From an uncultured Candidatus Saccharimonas sp. (GTDB lineage Bacteria; Patescibacteriota; Saccharimonadia; Saccharimonadales; SZUA-47): a stretch of DNA of 9,745 bases. The stretch spans positions 1-9,745 of the forward strand of contig CALRCT010000010.1 in NCBI GenBank assembly GCA_943354655.1. The letters are read 5' to 3'. Below the pieces are notes generated by a model. That model ran no database searches and was not told the DNA's origin. It was given only the letters and a program-made list of their open reading frames with translations. How positions within the stretch are numbered: the first letter of the stretch is position 1; each line of letters opens with the position of its first letter. The position numbers and the translations under genes were made by a program. This document shows positions 1 through 7,482 of this stretch, piece by piece.

Positions 1-39
1 ATAATGTTGTAGCCATAATTTATAATCGTTTTCGTTCAT
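1..39 (-). CDS. Start of an unidentified gene, cut by the left window edge
   Basis: An ATG at 37-39 on the minus strand opens a frame that stays open to base 1 and reads MNENDYKLWLQHY. Only 13 codons are visible, so no family can be named. Support comes from position: it lies downstream of the ABC permease on the same strand, and TATAAT-like (64-69) and TATAAG (46-51) boxes precede the ATG at short distance, the same arrangement seen before other genes here. No Shine-Dalgarno sequence is evident. It could be a chance open frame. Confidence 0.45.
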   Translation of the reverse strand, partial: MNENDYKLWLQHY

Positions 40-45
40 TTAACC

Positions 46-84
46 CTTATAGTACTTAAGCTTATTATACTCTACGTTATAACG
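46..84 (-). promoter_or_regulatory. Possible promoter for the left-edge gene, with a 10-bp palindrome
   Basis: Reading the minus strand, a perfect TATAAT occurs at 64-69 and a second box, TATAAG, at 46-51, six bases before the ATG at 39. A perfect palindrome CGTTATAACG lies at 75-84, just upstream of the first box, where an operator could sit. I see no good -35 hexamer at 16-18 bases. In AT-rich DNA such boxes arise by chance, so this is a modest call. Confidence 0.3.
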
Positions 85-114
85 AACTAACTAGCTATTT
101 GTTACAGTCTAAAA

Positions 115-1503
115 CTACTCTGTTCGTAGGGCTTCGACTGGGTCTAACTTAGAAGCTTTGCGTGCTGGTAATAGTCCCGCTAAAGCAGCTACCAACATAA
201 GAGCTACAAGTAGCACTAACATTTGAGGAATACTAAACTGAAGTAGTGTATTGCCAGTTCCTAAATCTAGTTTTTTAGTTATCCATGGATTTAGCGCAGT
301 TCCCAGTAAAGTACCACCTAATATTCCTAATAATCCACCAATAAATCCTATCCACATTGCTTCTAAAATAAATAGTAAATTAATATTTTTACGGCTCATG
401 CCAAGAGCCTTCATTAGTCCAATTTCGCGGGTACGTTCTAATACGCTAATATACTGTGTATTAATGACTCCAAAAACACTTGCTATAAGCGTTATTATGC
501 CCAATACGCCAACCATAATTTGTAAAATATTCACGAATTGCGTAATTGTTTTTTGAATATCTTTACTGCTTTGTACAAAGTAGCCTTTGCTTTCTAGGTT
601 GGTTCTTGCAGATTGTAATTTAGTATCATCTTTTCCGCCTTCTACCCTGGCATATACATAAATAAATTTATCAAAATCTGAAGTACCTTTTGAGGTAAAT
701 TCATATAAAGATCTTGCATCGGTATTACTTAGTAAAATAGGTGGTACGCCAAAACTAAGACTGGTTGCCGATTTTTTAGAAACTGCAGAAACCGTTAGTT
801 TAATAGTTTGTTCTTTTGGTTTTAATGCTTCGGCAGTTGCGGCATTTATTGCGTCTGGGTTTTTATTTTGTAGTAGACTTTGAATACTACTTAAAGAAAA
901 TGGCTGCTGAACTGTTAGGCTAATAGACTTACCAATAGCGTCACTAGAGTCTTTAAATCCGAGTAATTCTATGTAGTTTTCTGGCAAAATAATACTTCCT
1001 GTAGATATGTCGCCCGTTTTTGGTAAATCACCGTCTTTAATTTCTGGCTTTTGCGCTGCGTTGTATACTAGGCCACTTCCTGTGTACTTTTTTTGTCCAT
1101 CGCGGGTAATAAAACGAACATCTATTTGATAGACTTCGCGTACTTGTTCTATGTTGGGAGTGGATTTTAAATCTTCTATATCCGAACGTGTAACGCGTTT
1201 TACCTGAATACTATTTTGTCCACCGCCACCTTTAATTACACCGACTGTTTCGTCAAATTCCTGAGGGGTACTGCCTGGTGATCCGCTATTAATTATTTCT
1301 TTGTCGCGACCTACAATAAGTTCTGCTGGGTCAAAGTTACTACTAATAAGTTTTGAGGTATAGTCACGAACACCGTTACCTGCCGCTAAAGTTAATGTTA
1401 GTGTAAAACCGCCCACACCAATTGCCATTGCAGTTAAAAATGTTCGAACTTTAGCAGACCTAAGTGTTCTGCCGCTTCTTAAAATTAAGTCTGTGATCTT
1501 CAT
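115..1503 (-). CDS. ABC transporter permease, MacB/FtsX type
   Basis: This 462-residue protein is the membrane subunit of an ABC system that works on substrates outside the cytoplasmic membrane rather than a channel-type importer. A short cytoplasmic N-terminus precedes TM1 (about 21-42). A large extracytoplasmic domain of the MacB_PCD type follows (about 45-320), then three helices (about 323-346, 376-401 and 429-445). The stretch ERTREIGLMKALGMS after TM2 is the classic cytoplasmic FtsX/MacB coupling segment that contacts the ATPase. A glycine-rich patch (IKGGGG) lies in the outer domain and is probably a loop. Its ATG overlaps the ATPase stop in an ATGA, implying translational coupling and a heteromeric complex. 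The substrate cannot be read; family members export peptides or antibiotics, move lipoproteins, or act mechanically on the envelope. Confidence 0.93.
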   Translation of the reverse strand: MKITDLILRSGRTLRSAKVRTFLTAMAIGVGGFTLTLTLAAGNGVRDYTSKLISSNFDPAELIVGRDKEIINSGSPGSTPQEFDETVGVIKGGGGQNSIQVKRVTRSDIEDLKSTPNIEQVREVYQIDVRFITRDGQKKYTGSGLVYNAAQKPEIKDGDLPKTGDISTGSIILPENYIELLGFKDSSDAIGKSISLTVQQPFSLSSIQSLLQNKNPDAINAATAEALKPKEQTIKLTVSAVSKKSATSLSFGVPPILLSNTDARSLYEFTSKGTSDFDKFIYVYARVEGGKDDTKLQSARTNLESKGYFVQSSKDIQKTITQFVNILQIMVGVLGIITLIASVFGVINTQYISVLERTREIGLMKALGMSRKNINLLFILEAMWIGFIGGLLGILGGTLLGTALNPWITKKLDLGTGNTLLQFSIPQMLVLLVALMLVAALAGLLPARKASKLDPVEALRTE

Positions 1504-2192
1504 GATGCTACCTTACTATCGCCTGTAATCTTAGTTATCTTACCGTCATGTACGTGAATCTGTGCGTCGCACCTTGCTGCTAGTTCGTGGTCATGAGTAA
1601 CTATTACTAAAGTTGCACCTAATGATTTATTAAGTCCAAATAAAAGTTGGATTATTTTTTCGCCCGTTGTACTGTCTAGGTTTCCTGTAGGTTCGTCGGC
1701 GAATATTAGTTTAGGTTTGTTTACGATTGCTCTAGCAATAGAAAGTCTTTGCTTTTGACCACCCGATAAATTTCTGGCTTTGCTTTCTGCTTTGTCAGAA
1801 AGTTCAACTTCTTTTAAAGCTTCTTGGGCCAATAACTTTCGCTTTTTTATTGGCACTTTGGCAATTTCTAGCGGAAGCGATACGTTGTCTAAACATGATT
1901 GGTTTGCTTCTACAAAAAAAGACTGAAAAATAAAACCTATCTGCTTGTTACGAAAAGTATCGACTGCCTTTTGTTTCATAAGGTTAAGGTCTTGGCCGTC
2001 TACTAATACCAATCCGCTGGTAGAATGGTCCAGGCCACTCATTACGTGCATTAATGTACTTTTACCGGATCCACTTTTACCTATTATTGCTACGATTGAT
2101 CCTTTTTTAATAGATACGCTTACGTCATCAAGCGCAGTAAATATACTGGATTTTTTACCGTATAATTTTGATACATTTTTAAGTTCTATCAT
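1500..2192 (-). CDS. ABC transporter ATP-binding protein, LolD/MacB type
   Basis: This 230-residue ATPase powers the downstream MacB-type permease. All nucleotide-binding motifs are intact: Walker A GKSGSGKST (38-46), Q-loop Gln90 in FIFQSF, signature LSGGQ (142-146), Walker B ending in DE with the family-typical ADEPTGNLDS run (165-174), and the switch histidine His200 in VTHD. The ADEPTGNLDS sequence and the length place it in the LolD/MacB/FtsE branch. The region after the Q-loop (FFVEANQSCLDNV) differs from the usual LLP-x-LTALENV wording but keeps the family's DNVSLPL end. It is the first gene of a two-gene operon, ends in a 4-base overlap with the permease, and is divergent from the plus-strand membrane gene at 2267. 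Confidence 0.95.
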   Translation of the reverse strand: MIELKNVSKLYGKKSSIFTALDDVSVSIKKGSIVAIIGKSGSGKSTLMHVMSGLDHSTSGLVLVDGQDLNLMKQKAVDTFRNKQIGFIFQSFFVEANQSCLDNVSLPLEIAKVPIKKRKLLAQEALKEVELSDKAESKARNLSGGQKQRLSIARAIVNKPKLIFADEPTGNLDSTTGEKIIQLLFGLNKSLGATLVIVTHDHELAARCDAQIHVHDGKITKITGDSKVAS

Positions 2193-2199
2193 AAGTATT

Positions 2200-2205
2200 A
2201 TTATA
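2200..2205 (-). promoter_or_regulatory. Consensus -10 box of the ABC operon, close to a leaderless start
   Basis: A perfect TATAAT on the minus strand lies seven bases upstream of the ATPase ATG (2190-2192). Transcription would normally begin about seven bases after the box, essentially at the start codon, so the mRNA may be leaderless. No Shine-Dalgarno sequence is visible in the available space, which fits. No strong -35 hexamer is seen at 15-18 bases upstream. Confidence 0.45.
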
Positions 2206-2266
2206 CAGTAGCAAGGTGTAATTAAGCTAAATATTAATGCTTATGTTATTATTAATTTAATAAATT

Positions 2267-2818
2267 ATGAAAAAATTAAAGAACGCCAAAGAACCGCTTT
2301 ACCAGTCTAAACTATCTAAATATAATTTTATGTTTATAGGTGCTTACGCGATTTATACAATTATTTTTGACGCTGGTAACATACTGACCCGCGAAGACGT
2401 TTATCACAGATGGATATTTGCGGTTATACTAACTGCTGCTTTTTCTTTATTTTGGGTTGCGACAAAAAAAGCTAAAACTAATAACGTCTTGTTTGGTTCA
2501 CTTATAGTTTGCATAATAGCCGAACTGATACTTGCCGGATATATGACATATTGGGAACGAGGCATGGCAAGCATGTCTACTGTATTGTTTATATTTCCTA
2601 TTGTAAGCATGGCACTTACTGGCAGTCGTACTTACACAGTAGGAACTGCACTTTTAGCTTCTGCAATTTACACAGGTGCATGCACAAAATATTTTTATGA
2701 TTTTTTTAATGAAGGCTACCGCATTCAGTTGTATGGACAATTATTCTTTTTTGCGTCTTTGTATTTAACTATTGGATGGGCTGTAGCCGCACTTGCCCAC
2801 GCTTACAGTAAAAAATAA
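2267..2818 (+). CDS. Six-helix membrane protein of unknown function
   Basis: I do not recognise this 183-residue protein. A basic N-terminus (KKLKNAKEP) is followed by about six hydrophobic helices (near 20-38, 49-66, 74-92, 104-119, 122-140 and 155-175), with a Lys-rich loop at 67-71 (KKAKT) and a terminal SKK. The positive loops suggest a cytoplasmic N-terminus. No catalytic or ligand motif stands out. It is the only gene on the plus strand, divergent from the ABC operon across a 74-base AT-rich gap and convergent with the small membrane gene at 2845-3282 across 26 bases. The ATG at 2267 is the first in the frame. No clear Shine-Dalgarno sequence is present. It is a real gene judging by its length and coherent helix pattern; function is open. 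Confidence 0.75.
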   Translation: MKKLKNAKEPLYQSKLSKYNFMFIGAYAIYTIIFDAGNILTREDVYHRWIFAVILTAAFSLFWVATKKAKTNNVLFGSLIVCIIAELILAGYMTYWERGMASMSTVLFIFPIVSMALTGSRTYTVGTALLASAIYTGACTKYFYDFFNEGYRIQLYGQLFFFASLYLTIGWAVAALAHAYSKK

Positions 2819-2844
2819 AACTAGTTAATTAATTTTTGTTAAAG

Positions 2845-3282
2845 TTACGAATATAGCTTAAAAATAAATAACGAAAATATAACAACATAAACAAATTCGA
2901 ATGGCCAGTTTTTTATAAACTCATATTTTTGTATTCTTGCATGCAAAGAGTTAAAACCAGTTTTTGGTTTTGGGGGTAATTGTCCTAATTTTTCTTGGAA
3001 TACAAATTTGTATACCCAAACTAAGTCTGGGCTGGTTGCAACAAAACCAGTTAATACACTAAAAAATCCAAAATACTTCCAGGTTGCAAGAAGTACAGTA
3101 CTTAAAATTACTGCATCAAAAATCCACACGTTCCTTAATGTAGACAACGGTAATTTACCTCCAAAATGAGGTAATGCATCGGCAACCAAGTGACTAATAA
3201 ATGCCAACGGCAATGCTAATAAAGGTTGTTTTACTACCAAAGATATACTTACACCAATTAAAAAATGGTTTGTTGCTGTCAT
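2845..3282 (-). CDS. Small membrane protein with His/Asp motifs, possibly metal-dependent hydrolase-like
   Basis: The 145-residue protein has hydrophobic stretches near 7-33, 52-82 and 127-143 and a notable set of polar residues next to them: NH at 5-6, SHLVADALPH at 30-39, SPD at 84-86 and LHAR at 113-116. Spaced His and Asp at membrane edges recall YdjM/DUF457-like membrane metal-dependent hydrolases, and the SH-x3-D-x2-PH pattern occurs in small CPR membrane proteins as I remember them. That assignment is tentative. Its ATG lies one base after the lysS TAG, so it is very probably co-transcribed and translationally coupled with lysS, although no functional link to LysRS is evident. There is no signal peptide apart from the first helix. 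Confidence 0.7.
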   Translation of the reverse strand: MTATNHFLIGVSISLVVKQPLLALPLAFISHLVADALPHFGGKLPLSTLRNVWIFDAVILSTVLLATWKYFGFFSVLTGFVATSPDLVWVYKFVFQEKLGQLPPKPKTGFNSLHARIQKYEFIKNWPFEFVYVVIFSLFIFKLYS

Positions 3283-3283
3283 G

Positions 3284-4762
3284 CTATTTTTCTGTTCTTA
3301 AAGCTGGAAACGGCACACCTTCTCGTGCCGTTACACCTTCGAGCATCCAAAATAAACGTTCGCTATGACCGTAACCACAAGCTGGCGGCATTCCGTATTC
3401 TAGTGCTTCGACGTAGTCCATATCTAACATCATGGCTTCGTCGTCTCCTGCGTCTCGCATTGCTTGTTGTTCGTTAAAACGAGCCAATTGGTCAAGAGGA
3501 TCATTAAGTTCGCTGTAAGCCTTACAAGCTTCTGTTCCGCCTAATAAAAGGTTAAATTGTTCTGACAATCTTGGGTCTGCTAATTGATTCTTGGCTAATG
3601 GCTGAAGAAAAGAAGGAATATCTACCAAAAATGCTGGACCTGTAAGTTCTACACGTATTTTTTTCCATAGTTTGTCTATGCAACGATTAATGTTGTCGGC
3701 TTTTTCGACTTCGATTTTATTTTCTTTGACTTTGGCCTGTACGGCTTCTAAGGTGGTGTTAAAAACATCTATGCCAAAGCGTTCTTTTATAACACCTACA
3801 AAACTAACTTTAGGCCAATCAGTGTCATTTGCACCAAGGTCTACTTTCATGCCGTTAGCTAATGTATAGTTGCGTGTTCCCCAAGTTTTGTCGGCAATAG
3901 AACGTACCATTTCTTGGGTTAGTTTCATTCCCATATCCCAGTTTGCATATGCCCAATACCATTCCATAGCAACATGCTCTGGAAGATGTTCGTCGCTGTA
4001 GTTTTCGTTACGAAACCTTGGGCCTATATCAAAAACCTTTTCGTAACCCCCAACAAGAAGCCTTTTAAGTGGCAATTCATGGCTGATTCGTAAATAAAAG
4101 TCTTGGTCTAGTGCATCCATATGAGTAATAAATGGATTTGCATCTGCACCTCCTGCAACACTCTCTAGGACCGGGACATTAATCTCGATAAAACCATTGC
4201 TTATTAAATATTCTCTGGTGGCTTGCCAAAAATTACTTCGGCGTATGTACCTTTGAAAAACGTCTGGGTTAACGTTTGTGTCGACGTATCTTCGTCTTAG
4301 GCGTTCTTCTTTGTCTGTAAATCCGTCTTGATCGGATGGTAATGGCCTTAACGCTTTAGTGAGTATTCTTAATTTAACAATTTCTACAGAAATCTCGCCT
4401 GTTTGAGTTTTGATTACTTTACCAGTACATTCTACAAAGTCACCACTATCTAGTAGTGCTATATTGGACATTGAATGTTCGTTTAAACTGTAATCGACCG
4501 GGTCGCTGTTTGCTCGCCAAAATAACTGTAAGTTTGCAGAATCATCTTTAATGACAACAAATGCAATTTTACCGAATTTACGAATAGACTTTATACGACC
4601 AACTACTGTTACTGACTTGCCTTCTAGCTTACTAAAATCGTCAGTTATATCGATGTTCTTATTAGTTCGTTCGGCGTTTGCTGGGTACGGGTTTATTCCA
4701 AGCTCTTTTAGCTCGGATAATTTGCGAAGTCGTTCGTCACGAAAGTCTTTTAATGTTGCCAT
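3284..4762 (-). CDS. lysS: Lysine--tRNA ligase, class II
   Basis: LysRS attaches lysine to tRNA-Lys in the cytoplasm. The 492-residue protein has an N-terminal OB-fold anticodon-binding domain (about 51-135), then the class IIb catalytic core. LysRS-type signatures include ALRPLP (137-142), EERLRRRYVD (152-161), NPFITHMDALD (209-219) and ELPLKRLLVGGYEKVFDIG (229-247). Motif 2 contains FRNEN (250-254). Motif 3 reads GYGHSERLFWML (463-474), retaining the ATP-binding Arg469 but departing from the usual G-x-G-x-G-x-DR pattern and apparently one residue shorter. The ATG at 4762 gives the normal MATLKDFRDERL start. Upstream lies a heptad-phased palindrome; a weak promoter could sit inside it (TTGGAC at 4800-4805, TTTACT at 4778-4783). 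The next gene begins one base after the stop. Confidence 0.95.
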   Translation of the reverse strand: MATLKDFRDERLRKLSELKELGINPYPANAERTNKNIDITDDFSKLEGKSVTVVGRIKSIRKFGKIAFVVIKDDSANLQLFWRANSDPVDYSLNEHSMSNIALLDSGDFVECTGKVIKTQTGEISVEIVKLRILTKALRPLPSDQDGFTDKEERLRRRYVDTNVNPDVFQRYIRRSNFWQATREYLISNGFIEINVPVLESVAGGADANPFITHMDALDQDFYLRISHELPLKRLLVGGYEKVFDIGPRFRNENYSDEHLPEHVAMEWYWAYANWDMGMKLTQEMVRSIADKTWGTRNYTLANGMKVDLGANDTDWPKVSFVGVIKERFGIDVFNTTLEAVQAKVKENKIEVEKADNINRCIDKLWKKIRVELTGPAFLVDIPSFLQPLAKNQLADPRLSEQFNLLLGGTEACKAYSELNDPLDQLARFNEQQAMRDAGDDEAMMLDMDYVEALEYGMPPACGYGHSERLFWMLEGVTAREGVPFPALRTEK

Positions 4763-4771
4763 ACGTATACA

Positions 4772-4862
4772 GTCTACAGTAAATTGTATCTTGTCACTAG
4801 TCCAAATGGCCCAATTATTATGCGTAATTACGGCCGACTATTGACTAAAGACCAATGACTAC
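4772..4862. repeat. Degenerate heptad-phased palindrome between greA and lysS
   Basis: On the plus strand the left side carries GT-starting units exactly seven bases apart at 4772, 4779, 4786, 4793 and 4800 (GTC, GTA, GTA, GTC, GTC). The right side carries GAC at 4836, 4843, 4850 and 4857, again spaced by seven. The two sides are opposed (GTC against GAC) and close on a GGCC/GGCC stem (4808-4811 with 4832-4835), inside which AATTA (4813-4817) can pair with TAATT (4825-4829). The right array ends against the greA stop codon. The left side is degenerate and its phasing could partly be chance; the right side is clear. It occupies nearly the entire intergenic gap, so it probably also forms a hairpin in the greA-lysS transcript. 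Confidence 0.6.
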
Positions 4863-5324
4863 CTAGGCGATGCTAGTGATTTTGTAAGTCGTTGTTTCTG
4901 CTGGAGTTTTTAGTTCGATGTCATCGCCGTTCTTTTTGCCAAGCAATGCTTTGCCAATTGGAGATTCGTCGCTAATTTTTCCGTTCATAGGATCGGCTTC
5001 TACTGTTCCTACAACCTGAAACTGCTTAGTCTTGCCGTCTGTACTTTTAAGACTAACTTTACTGCCTAATTGTACCTTGCTGTCGCCTTTAGGAGCTTTA
5101 ATGACTTCTACGTTTGCTAGGATGTTTTCTATTTCTGATATTCGGCTTTCGGCACGGTCTTGGTCTTGTCTTGCAGCGCTATATTCTGCGTTTTCTGATA
5201 AATCACCAAATTCGCGAGCTGTCTTGATTCTATCTGCCACTTCACTACGGTCAGACACTAAAAGTTTGTGCTCTGCTTGGAGTTCGTTTATGCCTTCTTG
5301 GGTAAGTTTAAATTGTTTTTTCAT
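4863..5324 (-). CDS. greA: Transcript cleavage factor GreA
   Basis: GreA enters the secondary channel of stalled RNA polymerase and stimulates cleavage of backtracked RNA. The protein is 153 residues, close to the usual 158. The N-terminal coiled coil (about 8-75) carries the tip motif REFGDLSENAEY with the acidic pair Asp41 and Glu44 at the same numbers as in the E. coli protein. The C-terminal FKBP-like domain (about 80-153) contains ISDESPIGKALLGKKNGD (118-135), which is diagnostic. A good AAAGG Shine-Dalgarno lies nine bases before the ATG (5334-5338), unlike most genes here, and a promoter is visible upstream. It is followed by lysS after a 100-base gap filled by a repeat structure. Confidence 0.97.
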   Translation of the reverse strand: MKKQFKLTQEGINELQAEHKLLVSDRSEVADRIKTAREFGDLSENAEYSAARQDQDRAESRISEIENILANVEVIKAPKGDSKVQLGSKVSLKSTDGKTKQFQVVGTVEADPMNGKISDESPIGKALLGKKNGDDIELKTPAETTTYKITSIA

Positions 5325-5350
5325 AATGTTTTGCCTTTGGTATGTTGCAT

Positions 5351-5378
5351 ATTTAATAAAAGCTTGTCTTAGTGTCCA
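5351..5378 (-). promoter_or_regulatory. Probable greA promoter
   Basis: On the minus strand a -35 hexamer TGGACA (5373-5378, five of six matches to TTGACA) is followed after 16 bases by TTAAAT (5351-5356, four of six matches to TATAAT). Initiation would fall near 5344, leaving a leader of about 20 bases that contains the AAAGG ribosome site before the greA ATG. This is the best-formed promoter plus ribosome-site arrangement in the window. Confidence 0.5.
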
Positions 5379-5428
5379 CCTATGCTTTGGCTATATATTA
5401 GCAGATTGCTGTCGCTATTACTAGTATT

Positions 5429-5464
5429 AAAAAAGCTGTTATATACACCAAAGATAGCGTATAT
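5429..5464 (-). terminator. Weak intrinsic terminator candidate after proS
   Basis: Just after the proS stop, the minus-strand transcript can form a six-pair stem of ATATAC (5459-5464) with GTATAT (5441-5446) around a 12-base loop. Six bases later a run of six T follows (5429-5434). The stem is AU-only except for one pair and the T-run is not immediately adjacent, so termination would be weak. A longer arrangement is also possible, since CTTTGG (5385-5390) and CCAAAG (5448-5453) are inverted copies. Confidence 0.25.
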
Positions 5465-5466
5465 GT

Positions 5467-6711
5467 TTATCCTAATATTTCTAGTAATTCTTGTTTTGTA
5501 ATCATTTTTGTATCTGTACCGGTACGCGATTTGTATTCTAGAGTACCTGCCTGTATAGTTTTTTCGCTTATGACAATTCTGTGAGGTATACCCATAAGAT
5601 CAGCATCTGCAAATTTTTCACCGGGACGTACGCTACGATCGTCGTATAATGTTTCGATGTTATTCTTTTGTAATAGTGCATACAGTTCGTCGGCAGCTTT
5701 TGTAACCTGTTCGTTGTCTCCTAATGATGCCAAGTAAACTTTAAATGGCGCTACGTTTTCTGGCCATACCAGCCCCTTGTCGTCAGACATTTTTTCGGCT
5801 ATGACACCCATTACTCTTGTTATACCTATTCCGTAAGAGCCTAGATAAACTGACTGTTCTTTGTCGTCGGGTCCAGAGACCTTTAGCCCAATTTCGTCTG
5901 CTTTTTGACTACCAAAATTAAATATATTCCCTGTTTCTGCAGTATTAACTTTTTCTAAATCTTCACGCTTTATTCCAAGTTCTTTTACTGCGTCATCTAT
6001 AACTTCTTCGTTTATAGCTATGTTTTTACCTCGGTGCAAATAAATAACGTCTTCGCCTGCTTCGCATATTGTCTGAAACTCGTGACTAAATTTTGTAAAT
6101 GCGCCGCCGCTAGCGAACGTAACATAGGTGTCTTTTCCGATTCCTAATCTGTTAAATACTCGCTTATAGGCTTCTATTGCCAAATTATAGTAATCTTCTA
6201 GTTCTTCGGCAGAGTTATGGAAAGAATACATATCTTTCATAACAAATTCTCGGCCGCGCATAATGCCACTTTTTGCGCGTAGCTCATTTCGTAATTTTGT
6301 CTGGAACTGATACAAGCTAACTGGTAAATCTTTGTAACTATTTATATGTTGTTTAATCATTTCTACTATAGGTTCTTCATGACTCCAGCCAAAACCAACT
6401 TCTGTACCGTCTTTTAGTTTAGATTTAAACCATACGTCTACAACGTCGTCGTTCCATCGTCCTGTTTTATCCCATACTTCTTTGCGTTGCAGACCAGTCA
6501 TTATAAGTTCGTTACTGTTAATCGTGTTCATTTCTTCGCGAACAATAGTCTTAATATTCTCTATAACACGCAACCCTAGTGGTAAGTATGCGTAAACACC
6601 GGCCATTTCTTTGTGCACAAATCCTGCCCTTATAAGCAACTGTGCGTTTTTTGAAGTTTCGTCTGCTGGTGCTTGTTTGCGTGTACGTGTAAATAACTGA
6701 GATGATTTCAT
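5467..6711 (-). CDS. proS: Proline--tRNA ligase, bacterial type lacking the editing insert
   Basis: ProRS charges tRNA-Pro in the cytoplasm. The 414-residue protein starts with MKSSQLFTRTRKQAPADE, typical of bacterial ProRS. Motif 1 lies around 40-70, motif 2 around 138-165 (TKLRNELRAKSGIMRGREF then MKDMYSF), and motif 3 at 291-302 (GSYGIGITRVMG). The anticodon-binding domain covers about 323-414. The usual bacterial enzyme is about 570 residues because a YbaK-like editing domain sits between motifs 2 and 3. Here SHEFQTICEAGEDVIYL runs on with only about 70 residues to motif 3, so that domain is absent, as in mitochondrial and alphaproteobacterial forms. The ATG is preceded at nine bases by a perfect TATAAT, suggesting a separate, nearly leaderless transcript. 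Confidence 0.96.
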   Translation of the reverse strand: MKSSQLFTRTRKQAPADETSKNAQLLIRAGFVHKEMAGVYAYLPLGLRVIENIKTIVREEMNTINSNELIMTGLQRKEVWDKTGRWNDDVVDVWFKSKLKDGTEVGFGWSHEEPIVEMIKQHINSYKDLPVSLYQFQTKLRNELRAKSGIMRGREFVMKDMYSFHNSAEELEDYYNLAIEAYKRVFNRLGIGKDTYVTFASGGAFTKFSHEFQTICEAGEDVIYLHRGKNIAINEEVIDDAVKELGIKREDLEKVNTAETGNIFNFGSQKADEIGLKVSGPDDKEQSVYLGSYGIGITRVMGVIAEKMSDDKGLVWPENVAPFKVYLASLGDNEQVTKAADELYALLQKNNIETLYDDRSVRPGEKFADADLMGIPHRIVISEKTIQAGTLEYKSRTGTDTKMITKQELLEILG

Positions 6712-6720
6712 ATAATTTAT

Positions 6721-6749
6721 ATTATAGATTAGTAACTACTTAAGAACAA
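6721..6749 (-). promoter_or_regulatory. Probable proS promoter giving an almost leaderless mRNA
   Basis: A perfect TATAAT (6721-6726, minus strand) lies nine bases upstream of the proS ATG (6711), with TTGTTC (6744-6749) 17 bases further upstream as a weak -35. The predicted start is within about two bases of the ATG. The -35 overlaps the end of the upstream CPBP gene. No Shine-Dalgarno is seen. Confidence 0.5.
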
Positions 6750-7482
6750 ACAGAGTTACAAAGGCGATGAAATTTTTTATAGCGTGCAAAAATATAGATG
6801 AGTAAAGTGATTTAGTCTTATTTGTTAAATAAATAAGCACAAACGAAAGAATAAATGTGTCTAAAGCAGCCGCCCAATTAGGCGTACTGGCCGATCCTAG
6901 CTCTAGATGTGCAGTGGCAAATAAAGCGCTTGTTATGATTGCTGCTATTTTGCTATTTATAGATAGCTTGAGTCTTTGGTACAAATAACCTCTAAATAAT
7001 ATTTCTTCGGCAATTGGAGGCAAAATAACCAACGATATAAACGCTAACAAAAGCCCCACACCTGTTGGATTTTTAAAACCTAATTCTTGAGCTTGATCTG
7101 TATTTATTAGACCAACTTTGCTAACAAATACAAAAACGGCTAAAAATATAAGAATGTATATTCCGTATCCTTTTATTGCTTCTAACAGATACGAAAATTT
7201 TATTTTTGCAGTTAATCCAATAGATTGTAAGTTTGATTTTTGACTTTGTAAAACCATAAATACAAGCCAAACCGTAATTGTTTCTATGAACAGAATCATT
7301 ATAAATCTTACTAGGTCGTTAGATTCTATGCCGTTAGTTATAGCATCGGTACTGTATCCTAATATTTTACCAAGTACAGATATTAAAATAGCCCCCATAA
7401 TTTGAGACGAAAAAAATATAAAAACTGCGCTAAGTAAAACCAATAATGCTGATTTTAATTTTATGGGCAAAAATCTGTTCAT
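6736..7482 (-). CDS. CPBP-family intramembrane metalloprotease (Abi/Rce1 type)
   Basis: This 248-residue polytopic membrane protein belongs to the CPBP/Abi (PF02517-type) family of glutamate-dependent intramembrane proteases. The family motifs are present: the EE-x3-R site as AEEILFRGYLY (Glu159, Glu160, Arg164), the second motif FATAHLEL with His192, and the third motif FLHAIKNF with His233 and Asn237. Hydrophobic helices run near 10-38, 58-78, 96-121, 142-157, 178-195, 207-220 and 228-246. Bacterial members have been linked to bacteriocin self-immunity, membrane protein processing and CAAX-like cleavage; the substrate here is unknown. Its ATG overlaps the rseP stop in an ATGA, so two membrane proteases are made from one coupled message, an association that hints at a shared pathway. 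Confidence 0.9.
   Translation of the reverse strand: MNRFLPIKLKSALLVLLSAVFIFFSSQIMGAILISVLGKILGYSTDAITNGIESNDLVRFIMILFIETITVWLVFMVLQSQKSNLQSIGLTAKIKFSYLLEAIKGYGIYILIFLAVFVFVSKVGLINTDQAQELGFKNPTGVGLLLAFISLVILPPIAEEILFRGYLYQRLKLSINSKIAAIITSALFATAHLELGSASTPNWAAALDTFILSFVLIYLTNKTKSLYSSIFLHAIKNFIAFVTLFVLK

Noticed and set aside
2819..2844. Bidirectional terminator between the convergent genes
   Set aside because: The 26 bases are AT-rich with only short TTAATTAA/ACTAGT palindromes; no convincing stem with a T-run.
5032..5424. 130-codon open frame on the plus strand
   Set aside because: It is antisense to greA and runs into the greA promoter gap; no domain features and no ribosome site.
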